Shown piece by piece: positions 33,522-41,600 of a DNA stretch of 64,000 nucleotides; the stretch's first letter is position 1, and the number at the start of each line of letters is the position of its first letter. The notes below the pieces were generated by a model that searched no databases, had not been told where the DNA came from, and was given only the letters and a program-made list of their open reading frames with translations. This DNA is from Actinomadura sp. NBRC 104412. GTDB lineage: Bacteria; Actinomycetota; Actinomycetes; Streptosporangiales; Streptosporangiaceae. The stretch spans positions 1 through 64,000 of the forward strand of contig NZ_BSTM01000021.1 of the NCBI RefSeq assembly GCF_030269515.1, written 5' to 3'. Position numbers and translations under genes: made by a program.

Positions 33522-34267
33522 CCCACTGCGCGGAGCTGCGGACCTCCCTGGGCGTGTACGTCCTGGGCGCGATCGACCCGGCGGAACGCTCCCGGCTGGA
33601 GGCCCATCTGGAGTCGTGCCCGTCCTGCCGGGACGAGCTGGCCGGGCTCGCCGGCATGCCCGCCCTGCTCGGCCGGGTGAACGAGGCACAGATCGCCCAG
33701 GTGGCGGGCCCTCCGCCGGAACTGCTCGACGCCCTGCTGGCGCGGGCCGCCGAACGGCGGCGCGGCCTGCGGGCACGGCTCGCCGCCCTCGTCCGCCCCT
33801 CCGACGGCGGAGGGCGGCTCTGGTGGGCGCCCGCCGCCCTGGCCGCCTGCGCGCTGCTGGTCATCGGCGGCCTGCTGGGCGGGTTCGTGACGGCCTGGAG
33901 GGACGGTGGCACGCCCCCTGCCGCCCGTCCCGCGCCTCCCGCGCCCACCGCGCCGGCCGCCACCGCCGGAGGCGAACGGCTCAGCGCCACGAACGCGAGC
34001 AGCGGGGTCCGGGGCATCCTGGTGCTCTACAGAAAGAAGTGGGGCACGAAGGTCGAGCTGCATCTGGCGGGGGTGCCGCGCGGCGGCGACTGCCGCTGGT
34101 ACGCGGTGTCCCGGGACGGGGAGCGCGACATGCTCGGTAGCTGGCATGTGGCCTACGACAAGGGCTTCGGCGTGTACGAGAGCTCCACCATGTTCCAGCG
34201 CGACCAGCTCGTCTCGATACGGATCGTCACGCTGGACGGACAGCCCATTCTCACCATTCCGGCGTGA
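33518..34267 (+). CDS. Membrane anti-sigma factor with zinc-finger domain
   Basis: A 249-residue protein. The N-terminal ZAS domain has HC at residues 3-4 and the HLESCPSCRDEL motif (HxxxCxxC), which binds zinc and the sigma factor. One membrane segment lies at about residues 110-128. The extracytoplasmic part (about 155-249) resembles the anti-sigma-K C-terminal domain: LVLYRKKWGTKVELHLAGVPRGGDCRWYAVS. Reduction or oxidation of the zinc site, or a signal to the outer domain, would release the sigma factor. Start is GTG 33518, overlapping the sigma stop. Confidence 0.9.
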   Translation: MTHCAELRTSLGVYVLGAIDPAERSRLEAHLESCPSCRDELAGLAGMPALLGRVNEAQIAQVAGPPPELLDALLARAAERRRGLRARLAALVRPSDGGGRLWWAPAALAACALLVIGGLLGGFVTAWRDGGTPPAARPAPPAPTAPAATAGGERLSATNASSGVRGILVLYRKKWGTKVELHLAGVPRGGDCRWYAVSRDGERDMLGSWHVAYDKGFGVYESSTMFQRDQLVSIRIVTLDGQPILTIPA

Positions 34268-34310
34268 CGGAGGGGGAAGAGAACCGGCGTGGGCGTGGTT
34301 TGATCCAGGC

Positions 34311-34808
34311 GTGGGTTCAGGTGTGGACGCAGGGGTGGATCTAGGGGTGGAAGGTGCGATTGTCGCGATCTTGGTGCTCGCCGCGGCGACGGTGTTCGGC
34401 CTCGTCCGGCGCGCCCGGGACGGCAGGCTGCGCCCACAGCACCCGAAACGCCCACGACGTTCGCAAGGCGGGGCCGAGGGGGTGACCGGCGGGATGGACG
34501 AGCGGCTCGGCGCCGCGGAGATCGGCTCGAGGCTCGGCGAGCGCGCCACCCTCGTGCAGTTCTCCACCGCGTTCTGCGCCCCCTGCCGCGCCACCCGGCG
34601 GGTGCTGGGCGAGGTCGCGGGCATGGTGGACGGGGTGACGCACGTGGAGCTCGACGCCGAGTCCCATCTGGACCTGGTCCGCAGGCTGAACGTCGTCCGC
34701 ACCCCGACCGTGCTGGTGCTGGACGCCGACGGGCGGATCGTCCGGCGCGCCTCCGGAGCCCCGCGCAAGGCCGATGTGATCGCCGCCCTCGGTGTGGCCA
34801 CATCATGA
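34311..34808 (+). CDS. Membrane-anchored thioredoxin (ThiX-like)
   Basis: A 165-residue protein. A membrane segment (about residues 14-32) follows a GVD-rich N-terminus, then comes a basic linker and a thioredoxin domain with active site STAFCAPCRAT (CAPC) and cis-Pro loop VRTPTVLVLD. It is a thiol-disulfide oxidoreductase facing the cytoplasm. The start is uncertain: GTG 34311, with further in-frame GTGs just after. It lies upstream of the Cys leader peptide and sulfurtransferase genes, as the thiX-cysA2 pair does in mycobacteria. Confidence 0.8.
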   Translation: MGSGVDAGVDLGVEGAIVAILVLAAATVFGLVRRARDGRLRPQHPKRPRRSQGGAEGVTGGMDERLGAAEIGSRLGERATLVQFSTAFCAPCRATRRVLGEVAGMVDGVTHVELDAESHLDLVRRLNVVRTPTVLVLDADGRIVRRASGAPRKADVIAALGVATS

Positions 34809-34891
34809 CCAGGGCAACGCTGACCTGCGAAAAGGTTCATGGATTCGTCTCGGGGAGCGAGACGGATGTGACAGGACCGCGGGGTGCGGCT

Positions 34892-34897
34892 TACCAT
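34892..34897 (+). promoter_or_regulatory. -10 element of the Cys leader peptide promoter
   Basis: TACCAT lies 6 nt before GTG 34904 and there is no ribosome binding site. The leader peptide would therefore be translated from the very 5' end of the transcript. Confidence 0.55.
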
Positions 34898-34903
34898 CGG
34901 ACC

Positions 34904-34990
34904 GTGCGTTACCGGACAGAGCAGCTGCTCACGAAGCGACGCGCGGTCGACTTCTGCCGCGTGTCCACCTCGCTCTGTCGCCCGGCCTGA
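34904..34990 (+). CDS. Cys-rich leader peptide (Ms5788A-type)
   Basis: A 28-residue peptide starting MRYRTEQLLTKRRAV and ending DFCRVSTSLCRPA. The two late cysteines and the RRAVDFCRV core match the actinobacterial Cys-rich leader peptides found upstream of sulfur-metabolism genes. Stalling at Cys codons when cysteinyl-tRNA is scarce is thought to raise expression of the downstream genes. It is preceded by a leaderless promoter and followed 137 bp later by the DUF4395-sulfurtransferase operon. GC-rich inverted repeats in the gap (for example around 35005-35025) could form the alternative structures. Confidence 0.85.
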   Translation: MRYRTEQLLTKRRAVDFCRVSTSLCRPA

Positions 34991-35127
34991 GGCGCCTCGC
35001 CGCCCGGCCGGGCCGCCGGGTCCGCCCTTCCCAGGGCACATCGCCCCATGGCGCCGCCTCCAACGCCCGCCCGAGCATGCCGACCCTCCAGCCGAACGCA
35101 CAGACTCCCTCCGCCAGGAGCATCCCG

Positions 35128-35571
35128 ATGCAGGTTGATCCGCGTGGGCAGCGATGGGCCGCGACCCTGACCACCCTGGTCCTGATCGTCGTCCTGGTGA
35201 CCGGAAGCTGGATTCTGCTGGCCGCGCAGGCCGTGGTGTTCGCCATCGCGACCGTCTTCGGCCTCAGGTACGCGCCGTACGGGCTGGTGTACCAGGCGCT
35301 GATCCGTCCCCGGCTCGGCCCGCCGGCCGAGCTGGAGGACGCGGCCCCGCCCCGGTTCGCGCAGGGGGTGGGCCTGGCGTTCGCGCTGGTCGGGACGCTC
35401 GGATACGCCCTGGAGGCCACCTGGCTGGGAATCGGCGCCACAGCGCTGGCGCTGGCGGCGGCGTTCCTGAACGCGGCGTTCGGGTTCTGCCTGGGCTGCG
35501 AGGTGTACCTCTTGCTCCGACGAAGCCGGTTCGGGGGGCGCGGAGGGTCGTCCCCCCTCCAGCAACACTGA
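35128..35571 (+). CDS. DUF4395-family membrane protein
   Basis: A 147-residue integral membrane protein with about four helices. The family hallmark is FGFCLGCEVYLLL near the C-terminus (CxxC at the membrane face), plus YAPYGLVYQALIRPRL in the first loop. DUF4395 proteins are commonly encoded next to thioredoxin-like and rhodanese genes and are thought to take part in thiol redox or sulfur handling; the reaction is unknown. Start is ATG 35128 with AGGAG seven bases upstream. It is 46 bp before the sulfurtransferase gene. Confidence 0.85.
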   Translation: MQVDPRGQRWAATLTTLVLIVVLVTGSWILLAAQAVVFAIATVFGLRYAPYGLVYQALIRPRLGPPAELEDAAPPRFAQGVGLAFALVGTLGYALEATWLGIGATALALAAAFLNAAFGFCLGCEVYLLLRRSRFGGRGGSSPLQQH

Positions 35572-35617
35572 TCCGCCGCATCACCGCAAAGATCCGCTCC
35601 GACAGGGAGGTTCCCGC

Positions 35618-36457
35618 ATGAGCCGCTCAGACGTTCTGGTGGACGCCGAATGGGTCGAGGCCAACCTCGACGCTCCCGGCCTCGTCCTCGTCGAGGTCGA
35701 CGAGGACGTGTCCGCCTATGACAAGGGCCACATCCGTGGCGCCGTGAAGATCGACTGGAAGAACGAGCTGCAGGACCCGGTCCGCCGCGACTTCGTCGAC
35801 AAGGCGGGCTTCGAGCAGCTCCTGTCCGGCAAGGGCATCGCCAACGACGATCTGGTCATCCTGTACGGCGGCAACAACAACTGGTTCGCCGCCTACGCCT
35901 ACTGGTACTTCAAGCTGTACGGGCACGAGAAGGTCAAGCTGCTGGACGGCGGCCGCAAGAAGTGGGAGCTGGACTCCCGCGAGCTGGTCACCGACGTGCC
36001 CGAGCGTCCCGCCACCCAGTACACGGCCAAGGAGCAGGACCTGGGCATCCGCGCCTTCCGTGACGAGGTCGTGGACGCGATCGGCAAGAAGAACCTGATC
36101 GACGTGCGTTCGCCCGACGAGTTCAGCGGCAAGCTGCTGGCCCCGGCGCACCTGCCGCAGGAGCAGGCGCAGCGGGCCGGTCACGTGCCCACCGCGCGCA
36201 GCATCCCCTGGTCCAAGGCGGCCAACGACGACGGCACGTTCAAGTCCGACGAGGAGCTGCGCGAGCTGTACACCGAGGCCGGTGTGGACCTGAGCAAGCC
36301 GACCATCGCCTACTGCCGCATCGGCGAGCGTTCCTCGCACACCTGGTTCGCCCTGCACGAGCTGCTGGGCCTGGAGGACGTGAAGAACTACGACGGTTCC
36401 TGGACCGAGTACGGCTCGCTCGTCGGCGTTCCCGTCGAGCTGGGCGAGCCGAAGTAA
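35618..36457 (+). CDS. Thiosulfate/3-mercaptopyruvate sulfurtransferase (CysA2/SseA-like)
   Basis: A 279-residue protein with two rhodanese domains. The N-terminal domain is the inactive one (GGNNNWFAAYAYW). The C-terminal domain carries the active-site cysteine in AYCRIGERSSHTW, close to the CysA2-type thiosulfate sulfurtransferases of mycobacteria, and the inter-domain stretch LIDVRSPDEFSGKL is typical. It transfers sulfane sulfur to cyanide or thiol acceptors in the cytoplasm. Start is ATG 35618 after GGGAGG. It is the core gene of the Cys-leader-controlled operon and is followed 46 bp later by DUF1416. Confidence 0.94.
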   Translation: MSRSDVLVDAEWVEANLDAPGLVLVEVDEDVSAYDKGHIRGAVKIDWKNELQDPVRRDFVDKAGFEQLLSGKGIANDDLVILYGGNNNWFAAYAYWYFKLYGHEKVKLLDGGRKKWELDSRELVTDVPERPATQYTAKEQDLGIRAFRDEVVDAIGKKNLIDVRSPDEFSGKLLAPAHLPQEQAQRAGHVPTARSIPWSKAANDDGTFKSDEELRELYTEAGVDLSKPTIAYCRIGERSSHTWFALHELLGLEDVKNYDGSWTEYGSLVGVPVELGEPK

Positions 36458-36503
36458 CGTTCCGCGGAGTACGGCCGCCGAGCACGGCGGAAAAGGAGGA
36501 GTC

Positions 36504-36812
36504 ATGACCCAGGGCTGCGCAGCGCCCGCGCAGACGGCGCACCTGCCCGCGACCGTCGACCTGTCCAAGGAAGCCGTGATCCAGGGCACCGTGACGCGCG
36601 ACGGCGTTCCGGTGTCCAGCGCCTACGCCCGTCTGCTCGACTCGACCGGCGAGTTCACCGCCGAGGTCGTCACCGGCGACGAGGGCGTGTTCCGTTTCTT
36701 CGCCGCCGACGGCGACTGGACGGTGCGCGTGCTGGCCGCCGGGGGCGTCAGCGTCGACAGCACCGTCAGTGCCAAGACCGGCGAGGTCGCGGCCCTTGAG
36801 GTCGAGATCTGA
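36504..36812 (+). CDS. sseC: DUF1416 (SseC-like) protein
   Basis: A 102-residue beta-sandwich protein of the DUF1416 family, recognised from VIQGTVTRDGVPVSSAYARLLDSTGEFTAEVVT and FRFFAADGDWTVRVLA. In mycobacteria SseC is always next to CysA-type sulfurtransferase; its exact role in sulfur metabolism is unknown. Start is ATG 36504 after AAAGGAGGA. It is the last gene of the operon and is closed by a very strong terminator. Confidence 0.92.
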   Translation: MTQGCAAPAQTAHLPATVDLSKEAVIQGTVTRDGVPVSSAYARLLDSTGEFTAEVVTGDEGVFRFFAADGDWTVRVLAAGGVSVDSTVSAKTGEVAALEVEI

Positions 36813-36828
36813 CCCGGAGCCGGTCCGC

Positions 36829-36871
36829 ACGGGCCCCGCCGTTCCGCGTTCGCGCGGACGGCGGGGCCCGT
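36829..36871 (+). terminator. Strong terminator after the sulfurtransferase operon
   Basis: A 13-bp outer stem (arm ACGGGCCCCGCCG at 36829-36841, closing at 36859-36871) and a 6-bp inner stem capped by a TTCG tetraloop form a nearly perfect 43-nt hairpin. Confidence 0.85.
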
Positions 36872-36922
36872 CGCGTCCGGGATGACTATGCTCGTCCCGG
36901 GATCGCTGCTGATCATGGAGGG

Positions 36923-37324
36923 ATGACCGGCTTGACCGAGTTCTCGAGTGCGGACCTGGACCGGCTGCTGGCCGAGGCGCGGGCGACGCTGGAGGAGATG
37001 CGCGCCGACCGTCCGGTGGCGGCGGGCGGCGACGGCGCGACGGCGGTGGGCGAGGCGACCGCGGGGGACGCGGGCGGACGGGTCACGGCAACGGCCGAGC
37101 ACGGGCGGCTGACGGCCGTGGAGTTCGACGAGAAGGTGCGCGATCTGCCCTCGGAGGAGCTGGCCGGCCTGGTGGTCACCGCGGTGAACGCCGCGCTCGA
37201 CGGGCTGCGCCCCGTTCCGTCCAGCACGGACAGGGACGAGGCGTCCGGCTCGCCCGAGCAGGGCCTGAAGCAGATGGAGCTGCTCACCCAGGCGATCAAC
37301 GACGCCCTCGGCAGGATCGGCTGA
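36923..37324 (+). CDS. YbaB/EbfC-family-like protein at the ESX locus
   Basis: A 133-residue acidic protein: an N-terminal helix (residues 8-30), a Gly/Ala-rich turn, the strand-rich core GRVTATAEHGRLTAVEFDEKV, and a C-terminal helix. This layout is that of YbaB-type proteins, which often accompany type VII secretion genes in actinomycetes. Nucleoid-associated DNA binding is known for YbaB, but the T7SS-linked forms are uncharacterised. Start is ATG 36923 after GGAGGG. The mycosin gene follows after 50 bp. Confidence 0.65.
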   Translation: MTGLTEFSSADLDRLLAEARATLEEMRADRPVAAGGDGATAVGEATAGDAGGRVTATAEHGRLTAVEFDEKVRDLPSEELAGLVVTAVNAALDGLRPVPSSTDRDEASGSPEQGLKQMELLTQAINDALGRIG

Positions 37325-37374
37325 AGCGCTTCGCGGCGCGGGCTTAGAATTGCGATTCGCACCGCTATGACAAC

Positions 37375-38580
37375 ATGTGCTCCCGGCAGCAGGCGGTGGC
37401 TCTGATTCGCCCCAGGGGAGTGGTGGCATTGAGGCGAGCACGGTGGGCCGCTCTGGTGTCGGCTCTGGGGTTCGGGCTGGCGTGGGCTCCCCCGCTGGTA
37501 CCTGTGGCGAACGCGGCGGCCCCCTGCCAGCAGCCCCGCGAGGCCGGGCAGCCGAGGCAGCAGCTCCCGCCCCAGCTCTGGCCGCAGGAGCAGCTCAACT
37601 TCACCGAGGCGTGGGAGCTGACGCGGGGCAAGGGCGTCAAGGTCGCGATCATCGACAGCGGCGTGGACGCGTCACACCCCCAGTTGCGGGGCCGCGTCAC
37701 GCAGTACGACGTCACCAACACCGGCAACGAGGACTGCGTCGGCCACGGCACCGAGGTCGCGGGCATCATCGGCGCCGCCGACATGCGCGCGCAGGGCATC
37801 CCGTTCCTCGGGGTCGCGCCCGCCGCCGAGCTGATCTCGATCAAGGCGGCGACCGGCAGCCAGCAGAACGACCCCAAGTGGGCGCCGCTGGCGATCCGCC
37901 GCGCCGTGAACCTCGGCGCCAAGGTCATCAACATGTCGTCCCAGTCGCCCGACTACCCGGAGCTGCGCGCCGCGGTGCGGTTCGCCCTGGACAGGGACGT
38001 GGTGATCGTCGCGGCGGCCGGCAACATCAGGGACCAGAGCCAGACGCCGCGCAACGCCTACCCGGCCAGTTACGAGGGCGTCATCGCGGTCGGGGCGCTC
38101 AACAAGGACGGCTCGCTGGCGACCTTCTCCAACCAGACCACCCCGGTCACCGTGACGGCGCCCGGGCAGTCGGTCGTCAGCACGTGGCCGCAGGGCACAT
38201 ACCACATGTCCGACGGCACCAGCCAGGCCGCCCCGTTCGTGGCGGGCACCGCGGCGCTGATCCGCTCGTACCACCCGAAGATGAACCGCGAGCAGGTCAA
38301 GCGGCAGATCGAGCTGACCGCCGACGGCTCCAGGGGCGCCGGCACCGGCTCGGGCATCGTCAACCCGCTCCGCGCCGTCACCACGGTCGCCCGCGGCCAG
38401 GCCGCCGTGGCCGCCGTCCCGCACAAGGTCAAGATCGACCAACCGCCGCCGGACGACCGCACCGGCCGCATCATCGCCCTCTCCATCGCCGGCGGCACCC
38501 TCGCCGCGGCCGCCGCCGTGGCCGCGGCCGCCGTGGTCATCCCCGCGGGCCGCCGCCGAGGCTGGCGCTCCGGCATCTGA
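37375..38580 (+). CDS. mycP: Mycosin-type subtilisin protease of the ESX system (copy 1)
   Basis: A membrane-bound S8 protease of up to 401 residues. The triad is intact: IIDSGVDASHP (Asp), GHGTEVAG (His) and DGTSQAAP (Ser). After the protease domain a linker leads to one C-terminal membrane helix (SIAGGTLAAAAAVAAAAVVI) and a basic tail, the mycosin layout. The N-terminus is a signal peptide. ATG 37375 gives an unusually long preamble, and TTG 37429 preceded by AGGGGAG would place the signal peptide at the start (MRRARWAALVSALG). Mycosins process substrates and stabilise the ESX membrane complex. Convergent with eccC. Confidence 0.9.
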   Translation: MCSRQQAVALIRPRGVVALRRARWAALVSALGFGLAWAPPLVPVANAAAPCQQPREAGQPRQQLPPQLWPQEQLNFTEAWELTRGKGVKVAIIDSGVDASHPQLRGRVTQYDVTNTGNEDCVGHGTEVAGIIGAADMRAQGIPFLGVAPAAELISIKAATGSQQNDPKWAPLAIRRAVNLGAKVINMSSQSPDYPELRAAVRFALDRDVVIVAAAGNIRDQSQTPRNAYPASYEGVIAVGALNKDGSLATFSNQTTPVTVTAPGQSVVSTWPQGTYHMSDGTSQAAPFVAGTAALIRSYHPKMNREQVKRQIELTADGSRGAGTGSGIVNPLRAVTTVARGQAAVAAVPHKVKIDQPPPDDRTGRIIALSIAGGTLAAAAAVAAAAVVIPAGRRRGWRSGI

Positions 38581-38607
38581 CCCGAACGGTCCGGGCGCCG
38601 TCCGGGG

Positions 38608-41600
38608 TCATGCCTGCGGGGTCTCCTCGCGGAGGACGGTCTGGATCAGGCGGGTGCCGGTGCGGCGGTCGACGTGGTAGCCGCGGCCCACGGGCAGCTT
38701 CTCCGGCTTGACGTTGCCCAGCAGGACGCCCTCCTCCTTGCTGCCCGACATCACCAGGCCGGGCGAGGCCATCTCCTTGATGCGGGTGATGGCCGGGTCG
38801 AACATGCCGCGTCCCGCGCCGCCCATCGCGCGGGCCAGGATGATGTGCAGGCCGATGTCGCGGGACTGCGGCAGCAGCTCGACCAGGGGACGCAGCGGGT
38901 TGTCGGACGTGGCGACCATCTCGTAATCGTCGATGATCAGGAACAGCTCGGCACCCGTCCACCAGGAGCGCGAACGCAACTGGTCGGGGGTGAGGTCGGC
39001 CGGAGGGAGGCGTTCCATCATCGCGCCTCGGATGTCGTTCACCAGGGACACCGCGGCGGGAGCGGACGCGGCGAACCCGATCTGGTGCTCGGTCGTGGCC
39101 ACGTCCAGCAGCGAACGGCCGTAGTCGATGAAGATGATGCGTGCCTGCTCGGGCGTGTACCGGTCGGTGATGCCGGTGGTGATGTGCCGCAGCAGGTTGG
39201 ACTTGCCGCACTCGGTGTCGCCCAGGACGATGAAGTGCGGGTCGGAGTTGAAGTCCAGGAAGACGGGGGACAGCGAGTCCTCGTCGATGCCGATCGGGAT
39301 GCGCAGGCCGGTCTCGGCGGGGGTGGGCATCTGCGCGGCGGGCAGCACGTCCGGCAGCATCCGCACCTGCGGCGCCCGCGGGCCCTGCCAGTTCTGCGCG
39401 ATGGCCTGGCACATCTTCATGACGCCGTCGTTGAGCGACTCGTCGGCGCCGCCGCCGTCGATCCTGGGCAGCGCGGTCAGGAAGTGGAAGCCGTCACGGG
39501 ACAGGCCGCGGCCGGGACGGTTCTCGGGCACGTTGCCGGCCAGCTTCCGGTCGATCTCCGACTCGTACGGGTCGCCGAGCCGCAGCTCCAGCTTGGTGCC
39601 GAGCAGGTCGCGGACGTTGGTCCGGAACTCGGTCCACTTGTTGGACGCGGCGATGATGTGGATGCCGTAGCCCAGCCCGCGCGCCGCGAGCTGCGTGACG
39701 GTGTCGGAGATGGCCTCGTAGTCCTGCCGGAGCGTCAGCCAGTTGTCCACGATCAGGAAGACGTCGCCGTAGCCGTCCCCCCGGTACTCGCCCGACGCCC
39801 GCATCCGCCGGTACGTGGCGATGCCGTCGATGCCGCGCTCGGCGAACTCGCGCTCGCGCTGCTCCAGCAGCGAGCTGACCTCGGCGACGGTACGGCGGAC
39901 GCGGTCGGCGTCCAGACGGGTCGCGATGCCGCCGACGTGCGGCAGGTCGGCCATCGCCGCCAGCGAGCCGCCACCGAAGTCGAGGCAGTAGAACTGCACC
40001 TCGGCCGGGGTGTGGGTGAGGGCCAGCGACGCCATCAGCGTGCGGATCGCGGTGGACTTGCCGCTCTGCGGCCCGCCCGCGATGCCGATGTGGCCCGCGC
40101 CGCCCGACAGGTCCAGCCAGTACGGGTCGCGCCGCTGGTGGAACGGCTTGTCCACGATCCCGGCCATCGCGTACAGCTTGCCGCGCCCCTCCCACCCGGC
40201 GGTGGTCAGGCCGTGCTCCGGGGTCACCGAGAGCTGCGGCAGCATCTGGTTCAGCGGCGGCGGGTCGTCCAGCGGCGGCAGCCAGATCTGGTGCGCGGCG
40301 GGACCGTGCCCGGCGAGCTGCCCCACGACCACGTCGAACAGCGACGCCTTGTTCTTGTTGTCCTCGGGCTCGGGCTGCTGCTGCGCGCCCGGCTCCTCGA
40401 TCACCTGCGGGCGGATGTACCCGGACATGTACGGGACGACCTGCGCGGCGATCTGGCTGCCCGTGTTGCCGTTCTGCGTCTGGCCGGGCTGCTCGTCCAC
40501 GGGTCCCGACACGTACGCGGCCTTGAACCGCACCATCGGCTCGGTCGCGAACTTCAGGTAGCCGTTGCCGGGCGCGGGCGGCAGCTCGTAGGCGTCCGGG
40601 ACGCCCAGCACGACCCGCGACTCCATCGCCGAGAACGTCCGCAGGCCGATCCGGTACGACAGGTGGGTGTCGAGCCCGCGCAGCTTGCCCTCCTCCAGGC
40701 GCTGCGAGGCCAGCAGCAGGTGGACGCCCAGCGAACGGCCCAGCCGTCCGATCATCACGAACAGCTCGGCGAAGTCCGGCTTGGCCGACAGCAGCTCGGA
40801 GAACTCGTCCAGGACCAGGAACAGCGTCGGCATCGGCGGCAGGTTGGCGCCGTCCAGCCGGGCCTTCTCGTAGTCGCGCAGCGAGGCGTAATTGCCCATC
40901 TGCCGCAGGTACTCCTGGCGCCGCACCATCTCGCCGTGCAACGCGTCGTACATGCGGTCGACCAGGGGAAGCTCGTCCTCCAGGTTCGTGATGATGGCCG
41001 AGACGTGCTGGAGGCCCTCCATGCCGAGGAACGTCGCGCCGCCCTTGAAGTCGACCAGGACGAAGTTCAGGATCTCCGGCGAGTGCGTCATCGCCAGGCC
41101 CAGCACCAGCGTGCGCAGCAGCTCCGACTTACCGGAACCGGTGGCGCCGATGCACAGGCCGTGCGGGCCCATGCCGCCCTGCGCCGACTCCTTGATGTCC
41201 AGCTCGATCGGACGGCCGTCGGCGTCCAGCCCGATGGGGACGCGGAACCGGTTGCGCTGCGCCCTCGGCCGCCACACCTGCCGCGGGTCGACCGCGTACG
41301 GGTTGTCCACGCCCAGCAGCGAGGTCAGCGTCATGTTGCCTGACAGGACGTCGTCCTCGACCTCGGTGTCGGTGGCGCTGCTCCGGAACGGCGCGAGCTG
41401 CCGGGCCAGTCCCTCGGACTGCGCGACGCTCGCCTTGTCGGGCTTGCCGATCGGGGTGGGGACGTCCTTGCCGGTGCGGTCCTTCTTCAGCATGTGGACG
41501 CGGTCGGGCGCGACGTTCAGCCGCAGCGTGCCGGCCTCGGTGGTGCTGCCCACGGTCTGGGACAGGTCGATCACGCACACGCCCTCGATGCCGTCGGCGG

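Noticed and set aside
38674..41343. Plus-strand open frame of 889 codons opposite eccC
   Set aside because: Mirror of the GC-biased eccC codons; no recognisable domain and eccC is certain.
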